Below, in pieces: positions 27,982 to 39,121 of a DNA stretch of 64,000 bases. This stretch comes from Vibrio sp. S17_S38 (GTDB lineage: Bacteria; Pseudomonadota; Gammaproteobacteria; Enterobacterales; Vibrionaceae): the NCBI RefSeq assembly GCF_014694375.1, contig NZ_JAAUWW010000001.1:124001-188000 (forward strand), read 5' to 3'. Below the pieces are notes generated by a model. The model did no database searches. It saw only the letters and a program-made list of their open reading frames with translations, and had not been told where the DNA came from. A program made the position numbers and the translations under genes. The first letter of the stretch is position 1; each line of letters starts with the position of its first letter.

Positions 27982-30333
27982 CTACTTTGTGATATCAATC
28001 ACACAACCAGAAGGATCATTTTCGAGAGCTAAGACTAAAACTTCATCTAACCACTGCACTGGTTTCACGACTAAGTCTGCGATGACGTTCGCTGGAATGT
28101 CTTCAAGATCACGTTCATTCTCTTTAGGAATAAGAACCATTTTTATTCCACCACGATGCGCCGCCAGTAATTTCTCTTTCAAACCACCAATCGGCAATAC
28201 TTCACCACGTAAAGTAATTTCACCTGTCATAGCAACATCCGCTCGTACTGGATTCCCAGTTAAACTAGAAACAAGAGCAGTACACATACCAATACCTGCA
28301 CTTGGGCCATCTTTTGGCGTTGCACCTTCAGGGACATGAACATGGATGTCACGCTTTTCATAAAAATCAGGATTAATACCTAATTTCTCAGCGCGAGAGC
28401 GCACTACGGTCATTGCAGCTTGAATGGACTCTTGCATCACATCACCTAGCGAACCAGTATAGGTAAGCTTACCTTTGCCCGGCATAGATTGAGTCTCGAT
28501 TGTTAATAAATCGCCCCCCACTTCTGTCCAAGCAAGACCCGTAACTTGACCAACACGGTTACTATCATCAGCCTTGCCATAGTCACAGCGTTGCACACCA
28601 AGATAGTCTTTCAAGTTATCCATATTAACGGTGACTGATTTCAAGTCTTTATCTAGTAAGATATTCTTGACGGCCTTACGACAAATCTTAGAAATCTCAC
28701 GCTCCAAACTACGAACACCAGCTTCACGGGTGTAATAACGGATAATCCCGATAATAGCGGAATCTTCAATTGTGATTTCATGAGGTTTTAGCCCATTACG
28801 TTCAATTTGTTTATCCGTTAAATGTTTCTTAGCAATATTCAGCTTTTCATCTTCGGTATAACCAGAAAGGCGGATCACTTCCATTCGATCCAATAATGGA
28901 CCCGGAATATTCATTGAGTTTGATGTTGCCACAAACATAACATCTGACAAATCGTAATCCACATCGAGATAATGGTCGTTAAACGTATTATTTTGTTCAG
29001 GATCAAGAACTTCAAGTAATGCTGATGATGGATCACCACGCATGTCTGATGCCATTTTATCAATTTCATCCAGTAGGAATAATGGGTTTTTCACGCCCAC
29101 TTTAGACATTTTTTGAATTAATTTACCAGGCATAGAACCAATATAAGTACGACGATGGCCTCTGATTTCGGCTTCATCACGCACACCACCTAAAGCCATA
29201 CGTGTGTATTGTCGACCTGTTGCCGCAGCAATAGAGCGGCCCAACGAGGTTTTACCTACACCAGGAGGACCAACCAAACATAAAATTGGGCCTTTTAATT
29301 TATTAATTCGGTTTTGAACGGCTAAATATTCCAAAATACGTTCTTTAACACGTTCTAAGCCGTAATGATCTTCATTTAGTACCGCTTCTGCTTTCGCTAA
29401 GTCTTTTTTCACCTTGGAACGCTTGGCCCAAGGCACGCCTACCATCCAATCGATATAACTGCGCACCACAGTCGCTTCCGCAGACATTGGTGACATCATC
29501 TTTAATTTTTGAAGTTCTTGCTCCGTTTTCTCACGAGCTTCTTTTGGCATTTTGGCATCAGTGATCTTTTTCTGCAGAGCTTCAAACTCATCAGGCGCAT
29601 CATCCATATCACCGAGTTCTTTTTGAATAGCTTTCATTTGCTCATTCAAATAATACTCTCGCTGAGACTTCTCCATTTGCTTCTTAACACGACCACGAAT
29701 CCGCTTTTCAACTTGCAATATATCGATCTCAGATTCCATCATACCCATGAGGAATTCCAATCGCTCAACCACATCTGAAATTTCAAGCACTCGCTGCTTA
29801 TCATTTAGTTTAAGTGGCATGTGCGCTGCAATTGTATCGGCTAGTCGCGCGGCGTCATCAATGCCATTTAGCGAAGTCAAAACTTCAGGTGGAATTTTAC
29901 TATTTAGCTTAACAAAACCTTCAAATTGGTTAATAGCGGTGCGAACGATCACCTCTTGCTCACGCTCATCAACTTTAGGTGTTGCTAAAAACTCAGCATC
30001 TGCCATGAAAAATTCATGCTCAATAAAAGCATGTACTTTGGCTCGTTGCTGACCTTCTACTAAAACTTTCACTGTGCCATCTGGCAATTTTAATAGTTGT
30101 AAAATAGTGGCAACAGTACCGGTTTTAAATAAATCATCGGTACTCGGCTCATCAGTTTCCGCTTCTTTTTGCGCAACTAATAAAACTTGCTTATCATTTT
30201 CCATTGCGGCTTCAAGGCACTGAATCGATTTTTCTCGGCCCACAAACAATGGGATAACCATATGGGGATAAACCACGACATCTCGTAAAGGTAATACGGG
30301 AATCTCGATACGCTCGGAACGCTCCAAGTTCAT
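27982..30333 (-). CDS. lon: ATP-dependent protease La (Lon)
   Basis: 783 aa, same length class as E. coli Lon (784). It degrades misfolded and many regulatory proteins in the cytosol. An N-terminal substrate domain covers about 1-200 and a coiled-coil about 200-300. The AAA+ domain has [16 protein letters not shown] (Walker A) and [11 protein letters not shown] (Walker B). The C-terminal Ser-Lys protease domain holds [12 protein letters not shown] with the catalytic Ser and [14 protein letters not shown] with the Lys. It has its own heat-shock-type promoter after a clpX terminator. Confidence 0.97.
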   Translation of the reverse strand: MNLERSERIEIPVLPLRDVVVYPHMVIPLFVGREKSIQCLEAAMENDKQVLLVAQKEAETDEPSTDDLFKTGTVATILQLLKLPDGTVKVLVEGQQRAKVHAFIEHEFFMADAEFLATPKVDEREQEVIVRTAINQFEGFVKLNSKIPPEVLTSLNGIDDAARLADTIAAHMPLKLNDKQRVLEISDVVERLEFLMGMMESEIDILQVEKRIRGRVKKQMEKSQREYYLNEQMKAIQKELGDMDDAPDEFEALQKKITDAKMPKEAREKTEQELQKLKMMSPMSAEATVVRSYIDWMVGVPWAKRSKVKKDLAKAEAVLNEDHYGLERVKERILEYLAVQNRINKLKGPILCLVGPPGVGKTSLGRSIAAATGRQYTRMALGGVRDEAEIRGHRRTYIGSMPGKLIQKMSKVGVKNPLFLLDEIDKMASDMRGDPSSALLEVLDPEQNNTFNDHYLDVDYDLSDVMFVATSNSMNIPGPLLDRMEVIRLSGYTEDEKLNIAKKHLTDKQIERNGLKPHEITIEDSAIIGIIRYYTREAGVRSLEREISKICRKAVKNILLDKDLKSVTVNMDNLKDYLGVQRCDYGKADDSNRVGQVTGLAWTEVGGDLLTIETQSMPGKGKLTYTGSLGDVMQESIQAAMTVVRSRAEKLGINPDFYEKRDIHVHVPEGATPKDGPSAGIGMCTALVSSLTGNPVRADVAMTGEITLRGEVLPIGGLKEKLLAAHRGGIKMVLIPKENERDLEDIPANVIADLVVKPVQWLDEVLVLALENDPSGCVIDITK

Positions 30334-30386
30334 ATAATTCTCTCTATTCCGTTTGTACTAAATTGAGTTTTTTACACTAATGAAAG

Positions 30387-30415
30387 ATATATGGGGACTA
30401 ACTTGCTAGATTCAA
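30387..30415 (-). promoter_or_regulatory. Sigma-32 (RpoH) type promoter of lon
   Basis: On the minus strand TTGAA (30415-30411) and CCCCATATAT (30396-30387) are 14 bases apart. This fits the heat-shock consensus CTTGAAA...CCCCATNT and resembles the known E. coli lon promoter. The leader would be about 45 nt. Confidence 0.72.
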
Positions 30416-30424
30416 TAACATAAA

Positions 30425-30451
30425 TAAAAAAAGGAGGCCGCAGCCTCCTTT
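30425..30451 (-). terminator. Terminator of clpX
   Basis: A 9-bp GC-rich stem (30430-30438 with 30443-30451) and a 4-nt loop are followed on the minus strand by a run of T (TTTTTTTATT pattern). It isolates clpPX from lon. Confidence 0.85.
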
Positions 30452-30479
30452 CTTATATTATTTGCTATTTCTAGCCGTA

Positions 30480-31760
30480 TTACTCAGAACTTGCGATCTG
30501 GTTTTCAGCATTTTGATAAATCAACAGAGGTTCAGATTCCCCTTTAATTACAGATTCATCAATCACAACTTTGGTCACATCTTTCGTTGATGGCAGCTCA
30601 TACATAGTCTCAAGTAGAACTGACTCCAAAATTGATCGAAGACCACGAGCACCGGTTTTACGATCCATCGCTTTTTTCGCTATTGCTTTCAACGCATCTT
30701 CACGGAATTCAAGCTCTGCACCTTCTAAGTCAAATAAAGCACCATACTGTTTCGTAAGGGCATTTTTGGGCTTGCAAAGGATTTGGATCAGCGCTTCTTC
30801 ATCCAGCTCTGTCAACGTAGTAGTGACAGGCAAACGACCAATGAATTCTGGAATCAAACCATATTTGACCAAATCTTCTGGTTCAACTTGTTTGAATAAT
30901 TCACTGACTGTTTTACTTTCATCTTTACTACGTACATCGGCGCCAAAACCAATGCCGGTTCCGACAGCAACACGTTGCTCAATGACTTTATCCAAGCCAG
31001 AGAACGCACCACCACAGATAAACAAGATTTTAGACGTATCGACTTGCAAAAATTCTTGCTGAGGATGCTTACGACCTCCTTGAGGTGGAACCGAAGCAAC
31101 CGTGCCTTCAACCAGTTTCAATAATGCCTGTTGAACACCTTCACCAGAAACATCACGAGTGATTGATGGATTTTCTGCTTTACGAGAAATCTTATCAATT
31201 TCATCAATGTAAACAATACCACGCTCCGCTTTAGAAACATCATAATCACATTTTTGCAGTAGCTTTTGAATGATATTTTCAACGTCTTCCCCTACATAAC
31301 CGGCTTCGGTCAATGTAGTTGCATCCGCCATCGTAAACGGCACATCAAGGAAGCGAGCCAGCGTTTCGGCCAATAAAGTTTTACCACTACCGGTAGGACC
31401 GATAAGCAAAATATTACTTTTACCTAATTCAACGCCATCTTTTGTTTTGTCGCCATTACGTAAGCGCTTGTAGTGGTTATATACCGCAACAGAAAGTACT
31501 TTTTTAGCGTAATCTTGACCAATAACGTAATCATCTAAGTGTTCACGAATATCTTTTGGTGTTGGTAACGCTTCAGCTTCTTTCTTTGGTACAACATCCT
31601 TCACTTCTTCGCGAATAATGTCATTACACAAATCAACACATTCATCACATACGTATACGGAAGGACCTGCGATCAGCTTGCGAACCTCGTGCTGGCTTTT
31701 ACCGCAGAAAGAGCAATACAGCAGTTTTGTACTACCACCCTCTTTGCTTTTATCTGTCAT
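30480..31760 (-). CDS. clpX: ClpX, unfoldase subunit of the ClpXP protease
   Basis: 426 aa, standard length. The N-terminal C4 zinc-binding domain has CSFCGKSQ and CDECVDLC (residues about 15-45) for substrate and adaptor binding. The AAA+ domain has [18 protein letters not shown] (Walker A), [11 protein letters not shown] (Walker B) and the sensor region [11 protein letters not shown]. It unfolds tagged proteins and feeds ClpP. It follows clpP by 78 bases in the usual clpP-clpX operon. Confidence 0.97.
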   Translation of the reverse strand: MTDKSKEGGSTKLLYCSFCGKSQHEVRKLIAGPSVYVCDECVDLCNDIIREEVKDVVPKKEAEALPTPKDIREHLDDYVIGQDYAKKVLSVAVYNHYKRLRNGDKTKDGVELGKSNILLIGPTGSGKTLLAETLARFLDVPFTMADATTLTEAGYVGEDVENIIQKLLQKCDYDVSKAERGIVYIDEIDKISRKAENPSITRDVSGEGVQQALLKLVEGTVASVPPQGGRKHPQQEFLQVDTSKILFICGGAFSGLDKVIEQRVAVGTGIGFGADVRSKDESKTVSELFKQVEPEDLVKYGLIPEFIGRLPVTTTLTELDEEALIQILCKPKNALTKQYGALFDLEGAELEFREDALKAIAKKAMDRKTGARGLRSILESVLLETMYELPSTKDVTKVVIDESVIKGESEPLLIYQNAENQIASSE

Positions 31761-31838
31761 TCGCTATCCTCTTAACCTTTAATTCTTTTTTCAGTCTACA
31801 ACAATTTACCTTGAATTGCTTATTACAAGGTGAATTGC

Positions 31839-32465
31839 TTATGCTGGGCGATTACTTAAAACCGAATCCACTAAACCATAATCCACTGACTGCTGTGCAG
31901 ACATGAAGTTATCACGATCAGTATCGCGCTCAATCACTTCTAATGGTTGGCCTGTATGCTCTGCAAGTAAACCATTCAAACGTTGCTTGATGGTTAAAAT
32001 TTCTTGTGCATGAATTTGAATATCTGACGCTTGACCTTGGAAGCCACCAAGTGGTTGGTGAATCATCACTCGTGAATTTGGTAAGCAGAAACGTTTACCT
32101 TTTTCGCCACCAGCCAATAGGAATGCACCCATTGAACATGCTTGCCCCATACATACAGTGCTCACATTTGGTTTGATAAACTGCATCGTGTCATAAATAG
32201 ACATGCCCGCCGTTACACTTCCGCCTGGTGAGTTAATGTATAAGAAAATATCTTTATCTGGACTTTCTGACTCTAAAAATAATAATTGAGCCACAACCAA
32301 ATTCGCCATGTGATCTTCTACTTGGCCAGTCAAAAAGATAATACGTTCTTTTAATAGACGAGAATAGATATCGTACGAACGTTCACCGCGAGAAGTTTGC
32401 TCTACCACCATTGGTACCAGCGCATCAATAATTGGAGACATTGTATTATTTACTTGGTAGCTCAT
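31839..32465 (-). CDS. clpP: ClpP, proteolytic subunit of Clp proteases
   Basis: 208 aa from the ATG at 32465 ([18 protein letters not shown]), matching E. coli ClpP (207). A longer in-frame GTG at 32498 is not needed. Catalytic triad: Ser111 in [10 protein letters not shown], His136 in VMIHQPLGG, Asp near 185 in IERDTDRD. It forms the double seven-ring chamber and works with ClpX (next gene) and ClpA. Confidence 0.97.
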   Translation of the reverse strand: MSYQVNNTMSPIIDALVPMVVEQTSRGERSYDIYSRLLKERIIFLTGQVEDHMANLVVAQLLFLESESPDKDIFLYINSPGGSVTAGMSIYDTMQFIKPNVSTVCMGQACSMGAFLLAGGEKGKRFCLPNSRVMIHQPLGGFQGQASDIQIHAQEILTIKQRLNGLLAEHTGQPLEVIERDTDRDNFMSAQQSVDYGLVDSVLSNRPA

Positions 32466-32614
32466 ATTCCGCTTTCCCTGTAGTGGATTTATAATCACTG
32501 CAATTGATAATCATCATTACTATTAACTACAAAAGTTAGTACTAACCATGAATAAATATTAGCAATAGCCTATTAATCATAAACCTATAAGCCCGCTATT
32601 AACAGCCAGCTATA

Positions 32615-32666
32615 AAAAATAAATGGCTCGAATGAACGCCTCATTTGAGTGTCATATCGAGCCATT
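32615..32666 (-). terminator. Terminator of tig
   Basis: A 10-bp perfect outer stem (32622-32631 with 32657-32666) encloses a small inner hairpin and is followed on the minus strand by TTTATTTTTTATA. It lies about 90 bases after the tig stop. Confidence 0.7.
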
Positions 32667-32758
32667 GTTATGCTTACAACCTAGAATAAAATACATAGGT
32701 TTAGGCATCATAAAGAGCAAATACACTTACTCTTTACACCTGCAACAGGCTTAAAAAA

Positions 32759-34063
32759 TTAAGCTGGTTGTTGCTGGTTCATTAGTTCATTGAAGCTCAC
32801 TTCTTTATCAGAAACATTCGCTTTAGCAATGATAGCCTCGATAGCTTGATCTTCTAGAGCAACATTACGAATGTTATTCATCATTTGCTCGTTTTGCTCG
32901 TAGTAAGCAATTACTTCAGATGGATCTTCATAAGCCGTTGCCATTTCTTCGATAAGTGCTTTAACACGCTCATCATCCGCTTTTAGCTCTTCAGCTTTGA
33001 TCACTTCACCAAGAAGTAGGCCAACTTTAACGCGACGTGCTGCTTGCTCTTCAAACAATTCACGTGGTAATTGAGCCGCAGCTTCTGGATTGCCGCCGAA
33101 ACGTTGAGACGCTTGTTGACGTAGAACTTCAATTTCTTGATCGATAAGTGCAGATGGTACGTCCATTGCATTTTGTTCAACCAAACCATTAATAGCTTGC
33201 TCTTTAATACGGCCTTTAATCGCTTGCTTAAGCTCACGTTCCATATTTTTACGAACTTCAACTTTCAGTGCGTCAATGCCGCCTTCAGTTACGCCAAATT
33301 TAGAAACAAACTCATCAGTTAGCTCAGGAAGCTCACGAGTTTCAACTTTGCTCAATTTAATATCGAACTTAGCTGATTTACCTTTTAAGTTTTCTGCGTG
33401 GTAATCTTCTGGGAAGTTCACATCAATAGAGAATTCTTCGCCTGCTTTCTTACCTAATACACCATCTTCAAAACCAGGAATCATACGTCCTTGGCCCATT
33501 TCTAGAGGGAATGCATCCGCTTTTCCGCCTTCAAATGCTTCACCATCGATATAACCTAGGAAATCGATAGTTGCACGAGAGCTTTCAGAAACAGCTTCTT
33601 GAACTTCAGCCCAAGTAGACTGTTGCTTACGAAGTGTTTCAATCATTTCGTTAACGTCTTCATCTTTTACTTCTACTGCTGGTTTCTCAACAGTGATGTT
33701 TTCAAGACCTTTAAGCTCTACTTCTGGGTAAATTTCAAATGAAGCAGTAAATACGATGTCTTTACCGATTTCATTTTGAACTGGAGCGAATGTTGGCGCA
33801 CCAGCTGGATTAATTTTGTCTTTAACGATAGCTTCGATAAAATGACGGTGCATTACTTCGCCCATTACGTCTTGACGTACAGACTGACCGAACATTTGTG
33901 CAACCATTTTCATTGGAACTTTACCTTTACGGAAACCATCAAAACGACGGGTTTTCGCAATTTTTCGTAGTTCAGCAGTTACTGCATCTTCGATGTTAGC
34001 AGCAGGAACAGTAATAGTAAGACGGCGTTCTAGGCCTTCTAGAGTTTCAACAGTAGATTGCAT
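32759..34063 (-). CDS. tig: Trigger factor
   Basis: 434 aa, standard length. Ribosome-bound chaperone with three parts. The N-terminal domain carries the ribosome signature [17 protein letters not shown] (residues about 44-60). An FKBP-type prolyl isomerase domain covers about 150-245 ([34 protein letters not shown]). The C-terminal helical chaperone arm covers about 250-434. It starts the conserved tig-clpP-clpX-lon cluster. Confidence 0.97.
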   Translation of the reverse strand: MQSTVETLEGLERRLTITVPAANIEDAVTAELRKIAKTRRFDGFRKGKVPMKMVAQMFGQSVRQDVMGEVMHRHFIEAIVKDKINPAGAPTFAPVQNEIGKDIVFTASFEIYPEVELKGLENITVEKPAVEVKDEDVNEMIETLRKQQSTWAEVQEAVSESSRATIDFLGYIDGEAFEGGKADAFPLEMGQGRMIPGFEDGVLGKKAGEEFSIDVNFPEDYHAENLKGKSAKFDIKLSKVETRELPELTDEFVSKFGVTEGGIDALKVEVRKNMERELKQAIKGRIKEQAINGLVEQNAMDVPSALIDQEIEVLRQQASQRFGGNPEAAAQLPRELFEEQAARRVKVGLLLGEVIKAEELKADDERVKALIEEMATAYEDPSEVIAYYEQNEQMMNNIRNVALEDQAIEAIIAKANVSDKEVSFNELMNQQQPA

Positions 34064-34580
34064 TATATATAAACCTCAAAACTGGCTCAGAAATCTGAGC
34101 GTATGAGTCGAGCCAGTTGCACCAATTGGGCAGAGCTCAACGTCATTCCTTGTGTGGCGTTCAAATGAACACTTAAAATTAGTGAGTATCAACTATCTTT
34201 TAATAAGAAGTATCGCTCTATGGCAATAACCTCACTAACCAATAATTGAACTAATGAATGAAGCCTTCTACAGAAACATGGCTAAAACGCCATACTCTTT
34301 TTAGCAAAGGCCTCTCCTATTAGTCTCAGAATAAAGAGTCTCAGGATAAAATTCAGACGCGCCATTCTAGCGACATGAATAGAGCCTGTCGAGCCAAGAG
34401 CTAAATTCTCACGGTGACATTTCACCTTTTTTCGTTATTTTTTTAACGAGAGCGAGAATGATCACGTTTCAGAAGTGGGGACATAAGGAAATATTTTCAA
34501 GGGATGGGCGATTTTTTTCATCAATAAAAGGAAAAGTAGCTCAATATTACGCCACTGAGCTACTCAATCCGAAATTTAGG
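34064..34580. other. tig upstream region and end of the gts operon
   Basis: 517 bases without a gene. Next to tig, 34080-34118 can form two alternative hairpins: 34080-34088 with 34110-34118, or 34085-34090 with 34095-34100, sharing 34085-34088. A 15-base imperfect direct repeat (two copies, 34322-34351, core TCTCAG-ATAAA) lies in the middle, and the gtsD terminator is at the far end. No tRNA or reading frame was recognised; the middle is presumably the tig promoter region. Confidence 0.45.
34528..34564 (-). terminator. Terminator of the gts-like operon
   Basis: A 9-bp perfect stem (34535-34543 with 34556-34564) with a 12-nt loop is followed on the minus strand by TTTTCCTTTTATT, shortly after the ATPase gene. 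Confidence 0.75.
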
Positions 34581-35687
34581 CTAAATTCTCATTTCAGTTC
34601 GAACATCAAAAAATACCGCGTGAGAAAGATCAAAATACAACGGAACCATATCACCAACTTTTGCATCAAATTCGGCGGATAAACGACAAGCGACATGCTG
34701 TTGGTTAATTTCCACAATCGCAATGGTATCTGGTCCGGTTGGTTCTAAGACATCAATTTTCATAGGTATTTCAGTCCAAGTTCGCCCCTCTTCTGTTGAT
34801 TGCTCAGTGATGTATTCTGGTCTTAATCCTATGATGATTGTTTCGCCGTCAAATTTACGCAACCTGTCAGGTAAGTTTATTTGATGCGCTTGCCCATCGG
34901 CAGTCCAAACTTGACCTAGCGGATTGTCGTGTTCATCCAGATCAACTCTCGCCTTAATGAAATTCATTGACGGCGACCCCATAAAACCGGCTACAAACAT
35001 ATTATTAGGTTGGTTATAGATTTCTTTTGGTGTGCCAAGTTGCTGTAACTCGCCATCTTTCATCACTGCAATCCTGTCAGCCAAAGTCATAGCTTCAATT
35101 TGATCGTGCGTCACATATACAATAGTGGTATTGAGTTGTTGATGAAGGCGCTTAATTTGAGTACGCATTTCCACCCGCAGTTTCGCATCTAAATTTGATA
35201 ATGGTTCATCAAATAAATACAATTTAGGCTGACGAGCCAACGCACGCCCCATGGCAACACGCTGACGTTGTCCACCAGAAAGTTGCGCTGGCTTTCGATC
35301 AAGTAAATGATCGATTTGTAGCATTTCCGCCACGCGATTCACTTCAGCTTCGATTTTCACTTTCGGCATTTTTCGGATCTCTAACCCAAAAGCGATATTC
35401 CCGCGAACCGTCATATTCGGATATAAAGCATAAGATTGAAACACCATCGCAATATCACGGTCTTTAGGTTCAATGTTCGATACATCAATGCCATCAATGA
35501 CTATCTCTCCAGAGCTTATCGATTCAAGCCCTGCTATCGCATTCATCAAGGTTGACTTTCCGCAACCGGAAGGCCCAACAAGAATCAAAAACTCGCCAGA
35601 TTCAATCGAAATATTAATGCCTTTCAACGTTTCATTATCCGCATTGCGGTAAGTTTTTCGTATTTGGTTTAGCTCTAACGTCGCCAT
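34581..35687 (-). CDS. gtsD: Sugar ABC transporter ATP-binding protein (GtsD/UgpC/MalK-like)
   Basis: 368 aa. ABC ATPase with LVGPSGCGKSTLMNAIAGL (Walker A, about residues 35-53), LSGGQRQRVAMGRAL (signature), LYLFDEPLSNLDAKLR (Walker B) and the switch His in YVTHDQIEAMTLADR. The C-terminal regulatory OB-fold of the MalK/UgpC group (about 240-368) includes IIGLRPEYI. It powers uptake by the two permeases just upstream (22-base gap). The sugar is inferred from the binding protein, not from this ATPase. Confidence 0.85.
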   Translation of the reverse strand: MATLELNQIRKTYRNADNETLKGINISIESGEFLILVGPSGCGKSTLMNAIAGLESISSGEIVIDGIDVSNIEPKDRDIAMVFQSYALYPNMTVRGNIAFGLEIRKMPKVKIEAEVNRVAEMLQIDHLLDRKPAQLSGGQRQRVAMGRALARQPKLYLFDEPLSNLDAKLRVEMRTQIKRLHQQLNTTIVYVTHDQIEAMTLADRIAVMKDGELQQLGTPKEIYNQPNNMFVAGFMGSPSMNFIKARVDLDEHDNPLGQVWTADGQAHQINLPDRLRKFDGETIIIGLRPEYITEQSTEEGRTWTEIPMKIDVLEPTGPDTIAIVEINQQHVACRLSAEFDAKVGDMVPLYFDLSHAVFFDVRTEMRI

Positions 35688-35709
35688 TTATTATCCTTAA
35701 TTTTTATTA

Positions 35710-36597
35710 TTAGCCCTTCACTGAGCCTGCGGTTAACCCACGCACAAAATACTTTCCGGCCACCACATACACCAATAAAGTGGGCAATGCAGCAATGATC
35801 GCGGCAGCCATATCAACGTTATATTCTTTCACGCCAGTGCTGGTATTAACCAAATTGTTCAACGCTACAGTAATGGGTTGAGTATCTGACCCCGAATACA
35901 CCACGCCAAATAAGAAATCATTCCAAATCGAAGTAAATTGCCATATCACGGTCACCATGATGATAGGTGTCGAAAGTGGCAGCATAATCCGGAAGAATAT
36001 AGTGAAAAAACCTGCGCCATCTAATTTCGCCGCTTTAACTAACTCATCGGGAACACCAACATAGAAATTACGGAAAAATAAAGTCGTAAACGCCAAGCCA
36101 TAAATCACATGCACAACCACTAATCCAGTAGTGGTATTTGCCAAGCCGAAATAGCCTAAAGTGGCCGCCATTGGCAGCAGAACCACTTGGAAAGGAATAA
36201 AGCAGCCAAATAGTAATAAACTAAATAATAAATTCGATCCTCTAAATTGCCACTTACTGATCACATAGCCATTAAATGCGCCCATTAGAGTTGAAATTGC
36301 TACCGCCGGAATAACCATTTGAAATGAATTCCAAAAATAGCTTTTAATACCTTCGCATTTCACTCCTGTACAAGAGTCCGACCACGCTTTATGCCACGCA
36401 TCTAATACCCATTCTGTCGGCATAGACATTAAGTTACCGGTACGAATATCCCCCAAGCTTTTAAATGAAGTGATCACCATGACAAATAATGGCATCAGAT
36501 AAAGCACACAGAAAAAAATCAGCAAACTATAAACCGCAATGCGTCCGACTCTTTTAGAATTAAAGTAATTAGATTTATAATTTTTAGTGGTAATCAT
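35710..36597 (-). CDS. gtsC: Sugar ABC transporter permease (MalG/GtsC-like)
   Basis: 295 aa, six membrane segments. The EAA loop typical of binding-protein-dependent permeases is visible as DELVKAAKLDGAGFFTIFFR. It belongs to the MalG branch: an N-terminal single span, a long periplasmic loop holding the cysteines of CTGVKCEG, then five spans. It overlaps gtsB by 4 bases (ATGA), so translation is coupled. It forms the channel together with the gtsB product. Confidence 0.85.
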   Translation of the reverse strand: MITTKNYKSNYFNSKRVGRIAVYSLLIFFCVLYLMPLFVMVITSFKSLGDIRTGNLMSMPTEWVLDAWHKAWSDSCTGVKCEGIKSYFWNSFQMVIPAVAISTLMGAFNGYVISKWQFRGSNLLFSLLLFGCFIPFQVVLLPMAATLGYFGLANTTTGLVVVHVIYGLAFTTLFFRNFYVGVPDELVKAAKLDGAGFFTIFFRIMLPLSTPIIMVTVIWQFTSIWNDFLFGVVYSGSDTQPITVALNNLVNTSTGVKEYNVDMAAAIIAALPTLLVYVVAGKYFVRGLTAGSVKG

Positions 36598-37535
36598 GAT
36601 TTTTTCTCCCGTAATTCGGAATACAAATACGGCACCAAAATTGCCAAAATACCGGCTAGCATCATCATTGCACTGGCAGAACCTAACGCAGTTTGCCCAC
36701 GAGTAAAGGAGTAAGCGTACATAAATAGAGCGGGTAAATCAGATGAATAACCCGGCCCACCCGCGGTGAGAGCTGTAACTAAATCGAAACTTTTAATGGC
36801 GATATGCGAAGTAATGATCACGGCACTAAAAAATACCGGACGCAAACAAGGTAGAACAATACTCCAATAGATACGCGGCAAACTCGCACCATCAATCTGC
36901 GCTGCTTTTATTATCGAAGAATCAATACCACGTAAACCGGCTAAAAACATCGCCATAACAAAACCCGAAGATTGCCATACAGCAGCAATTACCAAGGTAT
37001 AAACCACCATGTCGGAGTCAACAATCCAATCAAATTTAAAATCGGTAAAGCCCCAATCTCGCACCATTTTCTCAATGCCAAGGCCGGGATTTAGAATCCA
37101 TTTCCACGCCGTCCCTGTCACAATAAAAGACAGCGCCATTGGGTAAAGATAAATACTGCGGATCACGCCTTCATTACGAATATTTTGATCAAGCAAGATA
37201 GCCAGGCCAACGCCAAGCACAATCACTATTGCCAGAAAAAGAAGACCGAAAATACCTAAATTAGTAATCGAGGTGAGCCAACGATCGTTTTCCATTAACT
37301 TGGCATATTGCCCAAATCCAATAAAGTGATTGAAACTTGGAAGAAAGCGCGAATTAGTGAGCGATAAAGCGCCTGTCCATATTATGTAACCGTAAATACA
37401 AACGACGGTGATAAGCAATGTCGGTGTTAGTACGATTTTAGGTAGAAGATATTGCAGCCTATCCAAAAGTTTTGGCTTTGGCTTTTTGTTAGAAGTAACC
37501 TTTTTTGTCTGTTTGGAATCGAAAGCGTTGTCCAT
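36594..37535 (-). CDS. gtsB: Sugar ABC transporter permease (MalF/GtsB-like)
   Basis: 313 aa from the ATG at 37535, which has AAAGGA six bases upstream; the in-frame start at 37571 is disfavoured. Six membrane segments follow a basic N-terminal tail. The EAA loop is SSIIKAAQIDGASLPRIYW. Close in form to Pseudomonas GtsB and other MalF-type permeases. It is separated from the binding-protein gene by 185 bases with an imperfect hairpin, so the two may be expressed at different levels. Confidence 0.85.
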   Translation of the reverse strand: MDNAFDSKQTKKVTSNKKPKPKLLDRLQYLLPKIVLTPTLLITVVCIYGYIIWTGALSLTNSRFLPSFNHFIGFGQYAKLMENDRWLTSITNLGIFGLLFLAIVIVLGVGLAILLDQNIRNEGVIRSIYLYPMALSFIVTGTAWKWILNPGLGIEKMVRDWGFTDFKFDWIVDSDMVVYTLVIAAVWQSSGFVMAMFLAGLRGIDSSIIKAAQIDGASLPRIYWSIVLPCLRPVFFSAVIITSHIAIKSFDLVTALTAGGPGYSSDLPALFMYAYSFTRGQTALGSASAMMMLAGILAILVPYLYSELREKKS

Positions 37536-37618
37536 AACCGATCCTTTAATAACGCTGTTTTGTGTATACAAAAAATTAAGTACAGCTCATTAAGTACAAA
37601 GAAATAACAGCTAAGAAA

Positions 37619-37657
37619 ATAAGGCTGGATGCAAACTTACTGACATCGCAGCCTTTA
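37619..37657 (-). terminator. Imperfect hairpin between gtsA and gtsB
   Basis: AAGGCTG (37621-37627) pairs with CAGCCTT (37649-37655), with further GATG/CATC pairing inside. On the minus strand ATTTTC follows. Such partial terminators between a binding-protein gene and its permease genes commonly give excess binding protein. Confidence 0.5.
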
Positions 37658-37720
37658 TAATTTATTGCCTTTAACTTTTAATCCGCTTTGTATTTAAAAC
37701 CACAATTTAGCTGGCAGAAA

Positions 37721-38986
37721 TTACATTGCCGCTTTCACTGCTTTTGCTAACTGCTGCGCAGCTTGTTTTGGATCGGCATTGCTATCATTGAAGAAGTTGG
37801 TGATCACATCAAACATTGCGCCTTGAACATAGCTCGTAGTTGACATGCCATGCGCCATACTTGGTAATAGATCACCCGATTTAGAGGTCGCTTTGAAAGA
37901 AGCCATAGAATCTAACGCACACTGATCAAACTTAGACATATCCATATCTAAACGCACAGGAATCGATCCTTTGTTTAAATTGAATATTTCTTGGAAGTCT
38001 TTAGAAAGGATGGTTTTTGCAAGATCTTTTTGTGCTTTTTGATTGGCTTTATCTTTAATTTGGAAGAAAGCAAAACTATCGACATTAAAGGTGAATTCAC
38101 TTGCAGTACCTGGCGCTGGAGCACAAACATAATCCGTACCTGGTGTTTTATTGGCGGCGGTAAATTCACCTTTTGCCCAATCTCCCATGATTTGCATCGC
38201 AGCTTTACCACTGATCACCATAGAGGTTGCAACATTCCAATCTCGGCCAGGAGAGTTAGTATCGATATAGTTATGCACTTTTTTAAACGTCTTAAAGGCT
38301 TCAACCATTTTATCGCCTGACAGCACACTTTGATCAAGATCGACAAAAGCTTTTTTATAATCTGCGCTGCCTAGTTTCTCTAAAGCAATCGCTTCAAATA
38401 AAGTCGCGTCTTGCCAAGGTTGGCCGCCATGAGCAAGCGGAATAATTCCATCAGCTTTTAATTTATCACCGACTTTAAAAAACGCATCCCAAGAATTCGG
38501 AACCTTCAAACCTTCTTTATCAAATACGGCTTTATTCGCCCATAACCAATTCACCCGATGCACATTCACCGGAACCGAAACATAATGGCCTTGATATTTA
38601 CTTATATCGGCGACCACCCCCGGTAAAATACCATCCCAATTATTGGCTTTAGCAACATCATCTAAATTAGTTAAAAAACCAAGTTCAGCCCACTCTTGAA
38701 TATTATGCCCTTTCATTTGCGCTGCCGCAGGAGGGTTACCAGAAACAGCGCGAGTTTTAAGTACCGTCATAGCACTTTCACCGCCACCGCCAGCCACCGC
38801 AAAATCTTTCCAAGTATGCCCTTCTTTTTCCATCATATCTTTTAGCACTGCAACCGACTTAGCTTCACCGCCAGATGTCCACCAGTGCAAAACTTCAACT
38901 TCACCAGCATTAGCAAGTTGGCTTGCAGCAAGTGAGCTCGCAGACAGTAATCCAAGCGTAATAAGGGTTTTCTTCATCATTTTCAT
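37721..38986 (-). CDS. gtsA: Glucose/sugar-binding periplasmic protein (GtsA-like)
   Basis: 421 aa, family 1 solute-binding protein with a signal peptide (to about LANA). The mature start [84 protein letters not shown] and LNKGSIPVR follow the Pseudomonas glucose-binding protein GtsA closely, from memory of that family. It should capture glucose or a related hexose for the GtsBCD permease. Glucose specificity is an inference from similarity. Confidence 0.8.
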   Translation of the reverse strand: MKMMKKTLITLGLLSASSLAASQLANAGEVEVLHWWTSGGEAKSVAVLKDMMEKEGHTWKDFAVAGGGGESAMTVLKTRAVSGNPPAAAQMKGHNIQEWAELGFLTNLDDVAKANNWDGILPGVVADISKYQGHYVSVPVNVHRVNWLWANKAVFDKEGLKVPNSWDAFFKVGDKLKADGIIPLAHGGQPWQDATLFEAIALEKLGSADYKKAFVDLDQSVLSGDKMVEAFKTFKKVHNYIDTNSPGRDWNVATSMVISGKAAMQIMGDWAKGEFTAANKTPGTDYVCAPAPGTASEFTFNVDSFAFFQIKDKANQKAQKDLAKTILSKDFQEIFNLNKGSIPVRLDMDMSKFDQCALDSMASFKATSKSGDLLPSMAHGMSTTSYVQGAMFDVITNFFNDSNADPKQAAQQLAKAVKAAM

Positions 38987-39027
38987 TATTATCGTCCATG
39001 TAGGTAATGTTATTAGAATAGAAAGCT

Positions 39028-39045
39028 AACGCTATATATAACGTT
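39028..39045 (-). promoter_or_regulatory. Palindrome with a TATATA core before gtsA
   Basis: AACGCTATATATAACGTT is an 18-bp palindrome with one mismatched pair, 42 bases before the gtsA start. The TATATA may be the -10 of the gtsA promoter, or the palindrome may be an operator. Confidence 0.4.
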
Positions 39046-39089
39046 TCAGTAAAACTATAGATGAGGAAAAAAAATAGAATGGTACAAAG

Positions 39090-39121
39090 TGTAATGGCAA
39101 TGTAACAAACTCGTTACATTG
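39090..39121 (-). promoter_or_regulatory. TGTAA-type repeats before gtsA, possible response-regulator site
   Basis: TGTAAT (39090-39095) and TGTAAC (39101-39106) are direct repeats 11 bp apart, the usual spacing for OmpR-family regulators. The second also forms a perfect 9-bp inverted repeat with 39113-39121 over a 6-nt spacer. The repeats lie about 55-75 bp upstream of the TATATA near 39036. The hairpin could alternatively end the sensor-kinase transcript, whose stop codon is 13 bases away. Confidence 0.4.

Noticed and set aside
27989..28339. Open frame opposite the lon 3' end (116 codons)
   Set aside because: It is a shadow of lon codon use, with no ribosome site or independent support; the same holds for other long antisense frames over clpX, dsbD-like and efeU.
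32507..32530. Fur-like GATAATCATCATTAC near clpP
   Set aside because: Poor second half and no iron-related gene; probably chance in AT-rich DNA.
32535..32546. 12-bp palindrome GTTAGTACTAAC upstream of clpP
   Set aside because: Short and without a known consensus or paired sites; too likely by chance to call an operator.
34322..34351. Two-copy 15-base direct repeat in the tig upstream region as a repeat array
   Set aside because: Only two imperfect copies, so not a CRISPR or iteron array.
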